From positions 1-42,984 of the forward strand of contig SGYL01000013.1 in the NCBI GenBank assembly GCA_004213885.1: DNA of 42,984 nucleotides, given 5' to 3'. This document shows positions 8,052 to 16,723 of this stretch, in pieces (the stretch's first letter is position 1; every line of letters begins with the position of its first letter). The position numbers and the translations under genes were made by a program. The stretch comes from Alphaproteobacteria bacterium. GTDB taxonomy: Bacteria; Pseudomonadota; Alphaproteobacteria; Puniceispirillales; Marisalimonadaceae. Under the pieces are notes generated by a model that worked only from the letters and a program-made list of their open reading frames with translations, was not told the origin of the DNA and did no database searches.

Positions 8052-8897
8052 TTATTTTTTATTAAAAAACTTTATAATATAATCTGATATTAACTCCGGT
8101 TCTTCTTCAGCAACCCAATGTCCACAATTAGAGATTTCATAACCTTCATAATTATTTGTTACTCTTTTCAATGAGTTTAAAATTATTTTAATGCCCCTTC
8201 CATAACCTTCTTCTCCTGCAATTCCCAGAAAAGGTATGTTCAATTTACCTTTTTTTAAAAATTTAAGATTGTCTTTAATATCCTGTGGTAAAGCTCTATA
8301 ATATTCAAATCCTGATTTCATAGCATTTTTGTTTGCGTACGCATCTAAATATTTTTTTTGGGCATCTCTGTCCATAACAAAATTTTTTCCACTCCAATTA
8401 TTATAAAAATAATTTAAATAAATCTCTTCTCTGTCTAATGTAAGTTCTTCCGGTAAGTTGATAATTTTATGAAATTGATGATGCCATCTATTTTCGGAAA
8501 AATCAGCACTTCCATCTCCTGGTATAGGAACATCAATTAGTACAATTTTTTCAACCTTATTTTGACATGTTTGTGCATAAGAGAAAGAAATTGGCCCTCC
8601 CCAATCATGACCAATAATAAAAATTTTATCGAACCCAAGAAAATCGTGTACAAAAACTTGAATATACGAAGCTATGGTTTTTTTATCAAAAGATTTAGGA
8701 GCAGAGGATTTTCCAAGCCCAGGTAAATCTGGCATAATTACATTAAATCCATTTTTTACTAAATATGGATAAAGGTGTCTCCACATGTAAGAAGTTTGTG
8801 GCCAACCATGTAATAATAAAACTGGAAAACCCTCTCCAACGATACCATAATATAGCTTTTTTTGATCATATTCAAAAAAACTATATTTTACTTCCAT
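8052..8897 (-). CDS. Alpha/beta-hydrolase, epoxide hydrolase/dehalogenase-like
   Basis: 281 residues of the alpha/beta-hydrolase fold. HGWPQ near 30-34 gives the oxyanion hole. GHDWGG near 99-104 has Asp as nucleophile, as in epoxide hydrolases and haloalkane/haloacetate dehalogenases rather than Ser esterases. The C-terminal NCGHWVAEE carries the catalytic His near 260, and a helical cap lies at about 130-215. It probably hydrolyses an epoxide or C-halogen bond in the cytoplasm; the substrate is unknown. It follows the DUF1330 gene by four bases in the same operon. No meta-cleavage hydrolase signature (Ser nucleophile) is present, so I do not link it to the ring-cleavage genes. Confidence 0.8.
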   Translation of the reverse strand: MEVKYSFFEYDQKKLYYGIVGEGFPVLLLHGWPQTSYMWRHLYPYLVKNGFNVIMPDLPGLGKSSAPKSFDKKTIASYIQVFVHDFLGFDKIFIIGHDWGGPISFSYAQTCQNKVEKIVLIDVPIPGDGSADFSENRWHHQFHKIINLPEELTLDREEIYLNYFYNNWSGKNFVMDRDAQKKYLDAYANKNAMKSGFEYYRALPQDIKDNLKFLKKGKLNIPFLGIAGEEGYGRGIKIILNSLKRVTNNYEGYEISNCGHWVAEEEPELISDYIIKFFNKK

Positions 8898-8901
8898 TTA
8901 T

Positions 8902-9192
8902 TTAAACACCAGCAAAAATCCTAATTTCTCTATCTGCTCCATTATCTAATGCTTTTAATGCTTTTTGATAATCTTCACTTTCGTATGCTGCAACTGCTTT
9001 TTCAAATGTTTCAAACTCAACTAAAACCGTCTGTTGAGAGACTCCTTTTTCGTGAGCAACAATATCACTGGTGCTAGCTAAAACTTTTCCTCCAGCTTTT
9101 AACATTGCTGGACCAGCTAATTCTAAATATGCAGCTCTTTTTTCAGGATCTGCTGGACTTCTATGTGCACTTAAAAAATAACCTTTTGGCAT
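8902..9192 (-). CDS. DUF1330-family small protein
   Basis: 96 residues, matching the usual length of DUF1330 proteins, which adopt a ferredoxin-like alpha+beta dimer fold. The pattern GYFLSAHRSPADPE.., a central VLVEF strand and an ending REIRIFAGV are typical. No enzymatic function is established for the family. A perfect ribosome binding site, AAGGAGA (9203-9197 on this strand), precedes the start. Its higher G+C and strong binding site than neighbours suggest good expression. It lies between the SDR and hydrolase genes, four and 13 bases away. Confidence 0.8.
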   Translation of the reverse strand: MPKGYFLSAHRSPADPEKRAAYLELAGPAMLKAGGKVLASTSDIVAHEKGVSQQTVLVEFETFEKAVAAYESEDYQKALKALDNGADREIRIFAGV

Positions 9193-9205
9193 ATTATCTC
9201 CTTTT

Positions 9206-9892
9206 TTAAAAATTCATTTCGTTTCCATCATAATTAAAGAATTTTCCAGTATCTTCAAATGTTAAATTTTCAAAACTTTTTATTAAAAATGATGCACTCT
9301 CTTTAGCTGAAAGTGTTGCATTTGGACCTCCCATATCTGTTCTAACCCAACCTGGATGAAAAGATGACACAGTTATGTATTTTGATTTTAACTCTTGTGA
9401 AATCGAAACCATTATATTGTTAACTGCCGCTTTAGATGCTCTATAAATAAGAGCATTAGAGCCACTATGTTTTTGAACACTCATAATTGATGAAATCAAT
9501 ATTATCTTAGCATTTTTTCCTAAATTTCTAGTAAAATGCTTAATTGTCAAAATACAACCTAATACATTTACGTTCAATACTTCTAACATTTTCTCATAAC
9601 TATGATCTTGATCAAAAATACCTCCATAGCCATTATTTATGCCAGCATTACAAATCAAATAATCGATTGTATAATCAATATTATTTGACACATTTAAAAT
9701 AGAATTTTCTTTAACGACATCCATTTCAAAAAGTTTGAGATTATTAGATTTTAATTTTAAAAGTTCTTTAGCATTATTTTTGTTTCTAAATGTTCCAGCA
9801 ACAGAAAATTTTTTAGCCAAACTTTCTTTAACTAATTCTAGACCTATACCTCTGTTGGAACCAGTAATTAAAATAGTTTTAGAATTTGTCAT
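9206..9892 (-). CDS. Short-chain dehydrogenase/reductase
   Basis: 228 residues of a classical SDR. The glycine-rich NAD(P) motif TGSNRGIG is near 8-15, NAGIN near 86-90, the catalytic Ser in ISSIM near 132, and the YRASK catalytic Tyr/Lys near 149-153. PGWVRTDM near 180 resembles C-factor-like SDRs that reduce aldehydes or ketones. First gene of a minus-strand operon with DUF1330, the alpha/beta-hydrolase and the phosphoesterase. A 52-base AT-rich gap separates it from divergent azlC and must hold both promoters. The substrate cannot be read from the sequence. Confidence 0.85.
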   Translation of the reverse strand: MTNSKTILITGSNRGIGLELVKESLAKKFSVAGTFRNKNNAKELLKLKSNNLKLFEMDVVKENSILNVSNNIDYTIDYLICNAGINNGYGGIFDQDHSYEKMLEVLNVNVLGCILTIKHFTRNLGKNAKIILISSIMSVQKHSGSNALIYRASKAAVNNIMVSISQELKSKYITVSSFHPGWVRTDMGGPNATLSAKESASFLIKSFENLTFEDTGKFFNYDGNEMNF

Positions 9893-9944
9893 ACTTTAAT
9901 ATATAAAATATCTATAAGAAAATCTAAACTAATCTTTAAGTTAA

Positions 9945-10634
9945 ATGAAAACAAAATTAGAACATTTTAAATCAGGTGTCATTCAGGAATTACCATTGCA
10001 AATAGGCGTCTTCCCATTTGGACTAATATATGGAATATTAGCCATTGAAAGTGGGTTATCTGTATTACAAGCTTTTTTAATGTCTTCAATTATTTTTGCG
10101 GGAGCTAGCCAAATTGTTTTTGCACAGTTTTATTTATTAGTATCTCCTTTTTCTTTAATCACTTCAATAGTTTCAATTAACTTGAGACATTTGCTTTATG
10201 GCATATCAATTAATGAATATTTAAAAGAACTTTCTCTAAAATGGAGAATAATATTGTCCTATCTTTTAACGGATGAAGCTTATGCTGTTTCAATTAAATA
10301 CTTTGCAACAAATAAAAATAAAAAATTTATGCACTACCATCTTTTAGGATCTGGTTTGACATTATTTTTAACTTGGCAAATTTCTACGTTATTTGGTATT
10401 TTTTTTGGGCAACTAATTCCTGAAAATATTAATTTAGCATTTATAATACCATTAAGTTTTATAGCGATAATTACACCAATGATAACACAAAAGTATGAAA
10501 TAATAGCATGTTTAGCTTCTGGTATCTTAGCTATTTTATTTTACAAATTAAATTTCGAATTATGGATTATCTTTTCTGCTATATTAAGCTTGTTAATTTC
10601 CATACCTTTTATTGAAAAAGATAATTCACAATGA
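9945..10634 (+). CDS. azlC: AzlC-family branched-chain amino acid exporter, large subunit
   Basis: 229 residues with about seven to eight membrane segments. The conserved start (F..G....LP...G..PFGLIYG) and the ASQIVFAQ motif near 55-62 identify AzlC/YgaZ proteins. With AzlD they export branched-chain or other hydrophobic amino acids through the inner membrane. The stop overlaps the azlD start by four bases (ATGA), so the pair is translationally coupled. No Lrp-type regulator sits nearby. Confidence 0.9.
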   Translation: MKTKLEHFKSGVIQELPLQIGVFPFGLIYGILAIESGLSVLQAFLMSSIIFAGASQIVFAQFYLLVSPFSLITSIVSINLRHLLYGISINEYLKELSLKWRIILSYLLTDEAYAVSIKYFATNKNKKFMHYHLLGSGLTLFLTWQISTLFGIFFGQLIPENINLAFIIPLSFIAIITPMITQKYEIIACLASGILAILFYKLNFELWIIFSAILSLLISIPFIEKDNSQ

Positions 10635-10957
10635 GTTTGTGGTATTTAATATTTTTGTGTGGAGTTCTAACTTTTTTAATTAGGTTTATCCCACTTTCGG
10701 GATTTATTAGATTTAAAGGTTCAGAATTATATTTAAAGGTAATTAATTTAATACCAATTGTTGTTTTAACTCCTATCATTGTTCAAGCTCTATTTTTTGA
10801 TAAAAATGATGATTTGATTGAAACTGTTAATTTTGAAATTATTTGTGGTTTTTTAGCAATATTAATATCTATCTTATTTAAAAATGTAATGATAACAATT
10901 TTACTTACTATGATGTTTTTTTTAATTTTAACTAATATTCTCTTTGTTAATGGTTAG
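10631..10957 (+). CDS. azlD: AzlD-family branched-chain amino acid exporter, small subunit
   Basis: 108 residues with four hydrophobic segments, the normal size for AzlD/YgaH. The LIRFIPL stretch near 17-23 is characteristic. It forms the exporter with AzlC, whose gene overlaps it by four bases, and its 3' end overlaps the following transporter gene by eight bases, making a three-gene transport unit. Confidence 0.88.
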   Translation: MSLWYLIFLCGVLTFLIRFIPLSGFIRFKGSELYLKVINLIPIVVLTPIIVQALFFDKNDDLIETVNFEIICGFLAILISILFKNVMITILLTMMFFLILTNILFVNG

Positions 10958-12203
10958 TTTAAATAAAAAATCACTGACCTTTATTTTATATGATTGGGCT
11001 ACATCACCAATTACAACTATTCACACCACTTTTATTTTTTCAGTTTATTTTGTTGAAAAAATTGCTGTTGAAAATGGATCCTTTATATGGGGAGTTATAA
11101 TTGCAATTGCAGCAATGCTAACAGCATTTATGGGGCCAATTTTGGGAAGTTATGCTGACAAGAAAAGAAAAAGAAAATTGATTTTATTCTTTCTGACAAT
11201 ACTAGGAGGATTTTCAACCATGCTATTATGGTTTGCAAAACCTGGTATAGATTATTTAGTTTTTGCAAGTATATTTTCTTGCATAAGTATTTTTACAATG
11301 GAAGTTGTTTTTGTTTTATATAATTCACTTCTATCAAGCTCAACAAATAAAAAAAATTATGGTGTTTTATCTGGTTTATCCTGGGGAGCTGGATATGTAG
11401 CTGGAATTATATCTTTATTATTATGTTTAGTTTTATTTATTTTTCCTGAAAAATTGATGTTTGGTTTAACAAAAGAAAATGGTGAAAATATTAGAGCATG
11501 TATGTTATTTATTTCAATATGGATGATGGTTTTTGCGATACCACTATTTATTTTCACATCTGAACCCAAAAAAAATAAAACAAAGAAAAGTACATTTCAG
11601 TATATAAAACAAGGCTGCATATTTATATTTAATGAGAAATTGATTTTTAGGTTCTTTTTATCAAGACTATTTTACTTTGATGCTCTGGCTACATTATTTG
11701 CATTTGGAGGTATTTACGCATCAAATGTATTTGATTTCTCTACAAAAGAAATTTTATATTTTGCAATTTTAATAAACTTATCTGCTGCTCTAGGTGCCAT
11801 TATTGGTGGTTTTTATGATAGGATTATTTCTTCATTTAGAGTGATACAATGTTGTATAATATCTTTGATTGTTTTTGGTATATTTTTAATTTTAATTAAA
11901 AATGAAATATATTTTTGGATAGTAAGTTTTTTTTTAGGTCTCTTTATTGGTCCACTTCAATCTTCAAGTAGAGTGTTAATAAGTGATCTAATCCCTTCAA
12001 AAAAAGGTGGCCAATTCTTTGGCTTTGCTATTTTTTCTGGAAAAATAACAAGTTTTTTAGGTCCCTTAGCTTATGGTTTTTTAATACTTATTTTTGATGA
12101 TCATAGGATTGGTATGTGTTTTGTAATTATTTTATTAATCCTTTCTTTTTTAATACTTGGCCAAAAAAACCCATTACTAAAAAATTATAGGTCTTTTAAT
12201 TAA
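10950..12203 (+). CDS. UMF1-type (Atg22-like) MFS transporter
   Basis: 417 residues and about 12 hydrophobic segments. The N-terminal YDWATSPITT motif and the following TFIF..YF resemble the UMF1/Atg22 subfamily of the major facilitator superfamily (usual form YDWANSAYAT). A second signature, GSYADKKRKRK near 70-80, is the MFS loop 2-3 motif. Yeast Atg22 exports amino acids from the vacuole; bacterial members have unknown substrates. The AzlCD exporter directly upstream, overlapping by eight bases, hints at amino-acid efflux. I chose ATG 10950 over the in-frame TTG six bases upstream because ATG is the stronger start; either is possible. Confidence 0.82.
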   Translation: MVSLNKKSLTFILYDWATSPITTIHTTFIFSVYFVEKIAVENGSFIWGVIIAIAAMLTAFMGPILGSYADKKRKRKLILFFLTILGGFSTMLLWFAKPGIDYLVFASIFSCISIFTMEVVFVLYNSLLSSSTNKKNYGVLSGLSWGAGYVAGIISLLLCLVLFIFPEKLMFGLTKENGENIRACMLFISIWMMVFAIPLFIFTSEPKKNKTKKSTFQYIKQGCIFIFNEKLIFRFFLSRLFYFDALATLFAFGGIYASNVFDFSTKEILYFAILINLSAALGAIIGGFYDRIISSFRVIQCCIISLIVFGIFLILIKNEIYFWIVSFFLGLFIGPLQSSSRVLISDLIPSKKGGQFFGFAIFSGKITSFLGPLAYGFLILIFDDHRIGMCFVIILLILSFLILGQKNPLLKNYRSFN

Positions 12204-12247
12204 ACATTTAATAATTAATTATAATACCATAAACGGAAGGTAGATCT

Positions 12248-12670
12248 ATGTTCAAAAAATTAATTTTTATAATATTTATATTATTCTATTCATCAATGAG
12301 TTACGGAAAAACTATTGAAATAGATATGTTGAATAAACTTGGCAAAGAGAAAATGGTTTATTCTATAAAAGTAGCTAAGCTTGATTTAAATGATAAAATT
12401 ATTTGGAAACATGTTTCTAAAGGTCACAATGTTGAATTTATTGGAATGCCAAAAGGTGTAAAGAAGTTTAAAACTAAAATAAATAAAAAAGCAGAATATG
12501 AATTTAAAAAACCTGGCATATATCTTTATCAATGTACTCCACATAAGGCTATGGGCATGATTGGAATTGTAGTTGTTGGTGGAGATAAAAGTAATCTTGA
12601 AAAAATAAAAAAAGTTAAACTTTATGGAAAATCAAAAAAAATATTTAAGAAATTATTAAAAGAATTATAA
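12248..12670 (+). CDS. Pseudoazurin-like periplasmic blue copper protein
   Basis: 140 residues. A signal peptide of about 20 residues (cleavage after SYG) leads into a cupredoxin domain. The type 1 copper ligands have pseudoazurin spacing: H60 in KGHNVEF, then C96, H99 and M104 in QCTPHKAMGM. Pseudoazurins carry electrons in the periplasm to nitrite or nitrous oxide reductase or to cytochrome oxidases. No denitrification gene is in the window. The SCO copper chaperone at 17.5-18.1 kb may relate to oxidase electron transfer. GGAAGG seven bases before the ATG is the ribosome binding site. The basic C-terminal tail of about 30 residues is typical of the family. Confidence 0.9.
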   Translation: MFKKLIFIIFILFYSSMSYGKTIEIDMLNKLGKEKMVYSIKVAKLDLNDKIIWKHVSKGHNVEFIGMPKGVKKFKTKINKKAEYEFKKPGIYLYQCTPHKAMGMIGIVVVGGDKSNLEKIKKVKLYGKSKKIFKKLLKEL

Positions 12671-12702
12671 TAGTATATATATAAAATAAATGGAGTTATA
12701 TT

Positions 12703-13125
12703 ATGGCTAACACTTTTCATTTGGCAGTGCCTGCAGGAGATATCCCTACAGCTTTAAAATTTTATAAAGACATTTTAGGATGTAAAACGGGAAATCAAGA
12801 AGAGGGTCATTGGATCGACGTTGATTTTTGGGGAAATGAACTAACTCTTCATCAGACGGAAACTAGACAGAATAGAGAAAGACATCATGTCGATATGGGA
12901 GAAGTTTGTGTTCCACATTTTGGAGTACATCTTGATGAAGACATTTTTCAAAATGTTAAAAAAAGAATTGAAGCTAGTGATATTGACTATCTAGATAAAC
13001 CATACAGAAGATTTAAAGGCACTGAATTTGAACAAGAAACTTTCTTTGTTGAAGATCCAAATGGTAATGTTTTAGAAATTAAAACTATGACAAATCCAGA
13101 GGTTCTTTTCAAAGTAACTAATTAA
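12703..13125 (+). CDS. VOC-family (glyoxalase/dioxygenase-fold) protein
   Basis: 140 residues forming one vicinal-oxygen-chelate module pair. Likely metal residues are H6 (FHLAV), H50 (LTLHQ), a His in HFGVHL near 89 and the Glu in NVLEIK near 128. The ending DPNGNVLEIK is the usual VOC signature. The reaction is unknown; relatives include glyoxalases, fosfomycin-type thiol transferases and bleomycin-resistance proteins. TGGAG 12 bases upstream is the ribosome binding site. It is followed by two PPOX-fold proteins in the same direction. Confidence 0.8.
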   Translation: MANTFHLAVPAGDIPTALKFYKDILGCKTGNQEEGHWIDVDFWGNELTLHQTETRQNRERHHVDMGEVCVPHFGVHLDEDIFQNVKKRIEASDIDYLDKPYRRFKGTEFEQETFFVEDPNGNVLEIKTMTNPEVLFKVTN

Positions 13126-13140
13126 ATTGATGATATAATT

Positions 13141-13599
13141 TTGATACCTGATTTAACATTAAGTGCATTAGAAAATGGATTTGGTCATTTTGGAGTTGCA
13201 TCTAATAATAATAAAACCCGTCATGTTGACACACTGGGCGTAAATGTTGATAGTAAAAATTCAACATTAACTTGTTATGTTAGGAATGATGAAACTAAAG
13301 AAGTTTTAGAATTTCTTAATGAGTCTGGAAGGATAAGTTTTTTTGTAGGAATGATAACTCATGAGGCTTACAATTTCAAAGGCCAATTTGTAGAAGTTAT
13401 CAATTTATCAATAGATGACTTAGAAGCCTCAAATATTTACAGAAATAAAATTATAGATAAAATTACAAGCATAGGGATGTCTAAAGAAGGAGCTTTATCT
13501 AAATACGGAATAATACCAGATATAGGTATAAAATTTAAAGTTGATAAAGTTTTTGTACAAACTCCAGGTCCTGATGCTGGAAAAGAAATTGGAGAATAG
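13141..13599 (+). CDS. Pyridoxamine 5'-phosphate oxidase-fold protein
   Basis: 152 residues. The N-terminal L..LE.GFGHFGVAS strand, the turn around NDETKEVLEFLNESGRI and the ending VFVQTPGPDAGKEI fit split-barrel flavin-binding proteins of the PPOX family. These bind FMN or F420 and reduce or oxidise small substrates, or have no known activity. The start is TTG at 13141; no in-frame ATG is available upstream and the ribosome binding site is weak, so the N-terminus is uncertain by a few codons (an ATT lies immediately before). It lies nine bases from a second PPOX-fold gene. Confidence 0.65.
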   Translation: MIPDLTLSALENGFGHFGVASNNNKTRHVDTLGVNVDSKNSTLTCYVRNDETKEVLEFLNESGRISFFVGMITHEAYNFKGQFVEVINLSIDDLEASNIYRNKIIDKITSIGMSKEGALSKYGIIPDIGIKFKVDKVFVQTPGPDAGKEIGE

Positions 13600-13608
13600 A
13601 TTAAAACT

Positions 13609-13992
13609 ATGATAAAGGAAAAACATTTACCTTCGCTTCAAGGCATGTTCCCAAGTTGGATAACGAGTTGTTCAAAAGATGGAGAACCAAATACAACAGT
13701 TATCTCTCAAATATGGTATGTAGATGAAAAACATGTTGCACTATCATTTCAATTTTTCAATAAAACAAAAAGAAATATATCTGAAAATCCTTACGCATAT
13801 GCAACAATTTCAGACCCATCAACTTTAAAACAATATAATTTAGAACTGAAATTTGATCATGCTGAAACCGAAGGTAATTTATTTGAGGAAATGGATATGA
13901 AATTACAAGCAATTGCTTCTATGACTGGGATGACTGGTATTTTTAAGTTGCAAGCAGCTGATGTTTATGAAGTTCTTTCAATTACAGATTAA
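13609..13992 (+). CDS. Pyridoxamine 5'-phosphate oxidase-family protein
   Basis: 127 residues. The pattern LPSLQGMFPSWITSCSKDG..N and the strand VALSFQFFNKTKRNI...A are characteristic of the short PPOX-like split-barrel family, often annotated as general-stress FMN-binding proteins. No catalytic residue assignment can be made. It closely follows another PPOX-fold gene, suggesting an interacting or related pair, and precedes the cyclase gene by 51 bases. Confidence 0.75.
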   Translation: MIKEKHLPSLQGMFPSWITSCSKDGEPNTTVISQIWYVDEKHVALSFQFFNKTKRNISENPYAYATISDPSTLKQYNLELKFDHAETEGNLFEEMDMKLQAIASMTGMTGIFKLQAADVYEVLSITD

Positions 13993-14043
13993 TATCATTT
14001 TAAAAAAAATGGCTCTAAATCTCTTTTAAATAAATAATTTAAA

Positions 14044-15543
14044 ATGAATAAGCAAAATCATTCTGAAATAGAAACCAAAAAAATTATGAATCTTTTGGAA
14101 AGAAGAACTAAAGAAGTTGAGATAATTAAACAAATCTCAGGCCAAATAAATAAATCACTAAATCTTTCTGTTATAGCTTCAACCATGCTCTCTTTAATGG
14201 ATGAATATTTTGGTTTTAAGCACTCCATGATACTTCTAGTTTCCGAGGATAAAAAATGTCTTAATGTATTAGAGACTTATGGTTACGAAAATAAAGGTAT
14301 AGGTGCTAAGGTCAATTTTGGTATTGGCGTAATTGGTATTGTAGCTCAAAAGAAAAAATTAATGAGAATGGCAAATTTAGGTATGCAGAGAAGTTATATG
14401 CAAGCTATTCGAAAGCAGGTAAGTGTTTCAGACAATAAAAAATTGCAAGATGAAGTTGAGTTACCTGGTCTTAAAAATGCTGAAAGTCAAGTAGCTATCC
14501 CAATGCTTATAGATGATGAGTTAGTGGGAGTATTTTCAGTTGAAAGTGTAAAGTTAAATATATTTGATAAAGATGATGAGATTTTGATTGGAATTTTAGC
14601 AAATCAAGCAGCTAACGCATTACAAAATGCTAGACTCTACCAATTAGAACAAAAAAGATTGAATGAATTGAATAATGCTCACCTTCAGCTAGAAAATTTA
14701 AATTTAAATCTTGAAAAAAAAGTTGAAGAGAGAACTTCTGAATTACAAGAACTTTCACAGAAGTTGGCTAAGTATTTTTCTCCTCAAGTGTATGAGTCTA
14801 TTTTTTCTGGTAAACTAGATGTTAAGGTTCAAACCAAGAGAAAGCACTTAACTGTTTTTTTCTCTGATTTACAGGGTTTTACTGAACTTACAGAAAGATT
14901 AGAGCCTGAAGTGTTAACCGAATTATTAACACAATATTTAACAGAAATGTCTAACATAGCCATAAAATGGGGTGGAACAATAGATAAATTTATTGGAGAT
15001 GCAATTTTAGTATTTTTTGGCGACCCAAAAACAAAAGGAAAAGAAGAAGATGCCGTATCCTGTGTATCTATGGCAATTGAAATGCTAGAAAAATTAAATA
15101 GCTTGAGAATCACTTGGAGAAAAAAAGGATTGGCAAAACCACTAAATGCTAGAATTGGTATACACACAGGCGTATGTACAGTTGGTAATTTTGGTTCAGA
15201 AGATAGACTAGATTATACAATTATAGGTAATGGAGTAAATCTGGCATCTCGACTTGAAACGAGTTCAGAAGTAAATAAAATTCTGTTGTCTGAGGATACG
15301 TATCTTCTTGTAAGAAATAAAATTGCTTGTAAGAAAAAAAAATCAATAAATGTTAAGGGGATCTCTTATCCAGTTCAAACCTATGAAGTATCTGGATTTT
15401 TAGATTTAAATAAAAATTTATTTGAAAAAAATATACCAGGCTTATCTTTGTCTTTAGATAAGACGGAAATTGAAGATAATGATTCTGCTATTAAATTATT
15501 GTCGGATGTACTTAAAAAACTAAAATCTAGTAATAATAAATAA
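14044..15543 (+). CDS. GAF-domain class III adenylate cyclase
   Basis: 499 residues, apparently soluble. A GAF sensor domain (about 35-195) is followed by a coiled coil (about 198-245) and a class III cyclase domain (about 265-435). Metal Asp residues are D275 (FFSDLQGFT) and D319 (DKFIGDA). K315 and D390 (LDYTIIG) are the adenine-selecting pair, and N399 and R403 (VNLASR) stabilise the transition state, so ATP rather than GTP is the expected substrate. The GAF domain may sense a small ligand or redox state. A cyclic-nucleotide-binding protein without a DNA-binding domain is encoded at 24.0-24.5 kb and is a candidate receptor (inference). The gene stands alone between short gaps. Confidence 0.92.
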   Translation: MNKQNHSEIETKKIMNLLERRTKEVEIIKQISGQINKSLNLSVIASTMLSLMDEYFGFKHSMILLVSEDKKCLNVLETYGYENKGIGAKVNFGIGVIGIVAQKKKLMRMANLGMQRSYMQAIRKQVSVSDNKKLQDEVELPGLKNAESQVAIPMLIDDELVGVFSVESVKLNIFDKDDEILIGILANQAANALQNARLYQLEQKRLNELNNAHLQLENLNLNLEKKVEERTSELQELSQKLAKYFSPQVYESIFSGKLDVKVQTKRKHLTVFFSDLQGFTELTERLEPEVLTELLTQYLTEMSNIAIKWGGTIDKFIGDAILVFFGDPKTKGKEEDAVSCVSMAIEMLEKLNSLRITWRKKGLAKPLNARIGIHTGVCTVGNFGSEDRLDYTIIGNGVNLASRLETSSEVNKILLSEDTYLLVRNKIACKKKKSINVKGISYPVQTYEVSGFLDLNKNLFEKNIPGLSLSLDKTEIEDNDSAIKLLSDVLKKLKSSNNK

Positions 15544-15608
15544 TCAGTTACTCTAAATAATATTAGTTAAATTTATTTATATTTTATTTAGATCAATTAT
15601 TATAAATT

Positions 15609-16382
15609 ATGACATTTGTAAAATATATTATCCGTTATCCTATAAAAGGTTTGAACGGGGAATTCATGAATATAGCAAACCTTCATCCAGGTTCAACAAT
15701 CTCAGGTGATAGGAAATATGCTTTTGCAAAATTTGAAAATGACATTTGTGAAAAATCTTTAATTTATATGAAAAAAACAAATTTTCTTGCGCTAGTTAAG
15801 GAAGAGAAATTATCTTTATTAGAGCCTCAGATTAATTTAAAAAATAATTTTTTAAAATTGATTTATAAAGATAAAGAAATTTTCAATGGTTTTTTAAATA
15901 ATAATAATGATATTAAAAAATTAAATTTATGTTTAGCAAATTTTCTTAACATTAATTTAAAGAAAAAACCGAGATTAGTTACAGATAAATCTGATGTTAA
16001 AAACGATAACAAACATTCTTTTTCGGATATACCCGACAAAGCTTTATCATTTATAAATTTAAATAGTATAAATGATTTTGAAGCAAAGATTAAAAAGGAA
16101 GTTAACCACTCTAGATTTAGAGGTAATTTAATCCTTTCAGGGATTAAAGCTTGGGAAGAATTTAATTGGTTAGGCAAGATTATTAGTATTGGAGATGTTA
16201 AATTTGAGATATTTAGAAAAACAAAAAGGTGTGCTGCTACTAACGTGAATCCCAAAACTGGTTTAAGGGATTTGAATATACCCAGTCAACTTCAAAAAAT
16301 TTATGGTCATTATGATCTAGGTGTATATGGAAGAGTTTTGAACAAGGGTACTATAAAAATAAATGATGAGATTAAATTTTAA
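15609..16382 (+). CDS. MOSC-domain protein with N-terminal beta-barrel
   Basis: 257 residues. The N-terminal YPIKGL..E motif (10-18) is the MOSC N-terminal barrel, and the MOSC domain covers about 120-257, with the conserved Cys in KRCAATNVNPKTG near 207. MOSC proteins bind molybdenum cofactor sulfur or act in N-hydroxylated-compound reduction (YcbX, mARC). The orphan ModA gene two genes downstream strengthens a molybdenum link. The family redox partner is not encoded nearby. A 65-base AT-rich gap with a loose inverted repeat separates it from the cyclase. Confidence 0.85.
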   Translation: MTFVKYIIRYPIKGLNGEFMNIANLHPGSTISGDRKYAFAKFENDICEKSLIYMKKTNFLALVKEEKLSLLEPQINLKNNFLKLIYKDKEIFNGFLNNNNDIKKLNLCLANFLNINLKKKPRLVTDKSDVKNDNKHSFSDIPDKALSFINLNSINDFEAKIKKEVNHSRFRGNLILSGIKAWEEFNWLGKIISIGDVKFEIFRKTKRCAATNVNPKTGLRDLNIPSQLQKIYGHYDLGVYGRVLNKGTIKINDEIKF

Positions 16383-16402
16383 TTTAGACATAAGAGGGAT
16401 TT

Positions 16403-16723
16403 ATGTATGCAGTTAATGTAACAATTAAAGTACAAAATGAATTAGCAAAAAAGGCAATTATTCTTGCTTTAAAAGATTGGAGTAATGATTTATTTCAAAA
16501 TAATGGACTAATGTTAAGATGTTTTGTAGATAGAACAGAAAATCAAGTAGAAATATTTCATGTTTTTCGAACAAAGAAAGAAATGGAAGAAGTTAGAACA
16601 ACTAAATCAAATAAATTTTGGGATCAAATAAAAGAAATGGGTGGTCAAGTTACTAGATTTGAAGGAGGTTGTGAACTTGAAGTTTCAAGAGGGTTGCAGG
16701 ATTTAGATTTAAAATTTAAATAA
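16403..16723 (+). CDS. Small protein with predicted dimeric alpha+beta-barrel fold
   Basis: 106 residues, not recognised by name. The pattern of strands and helices (MYAVNVTIKV, an amphipathic helix, a RCFVDRTENQVEIFHVF strand pair, then a helix with FWDQIKEMG) resembles antibiotic-biosynthesis-monooxygenase-like proteins, where substrate is often handled without metal. AGAGGG lies ten bases before the start. It sits between the MOSC gene (20 bases) and modA (abutting), so it belongs to a probable three-gene molybdenum-related unit; its own role is unknown. Confidence 0.65.
   Translation: MYAVNVTIKVQNELAKKAIILALKDWSNDLFQNNGLMLRCFVDRTENQVEIFHVFRTKKEMEEVRTTKSNKFWDQIKEMGGQVTRFEGGCELEVSRGLQDLDLKFK

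Noticed and set aside
14829-15167. 112-codon minus-strand frame opposite the adenylate cyclase.
   Set aside because: It overlaps the catalytic domain coding strand, which has clear motifs; typical antisense shadow.
15553-15591. CTAAATAA and TTATTTAG inverted repeat in the gap after the cyclase gene.
   Set aside because: Eight AT-rich bases with a 23-base loop are expected often in such DNA; no T-run and no operator-like symmetry to support it.
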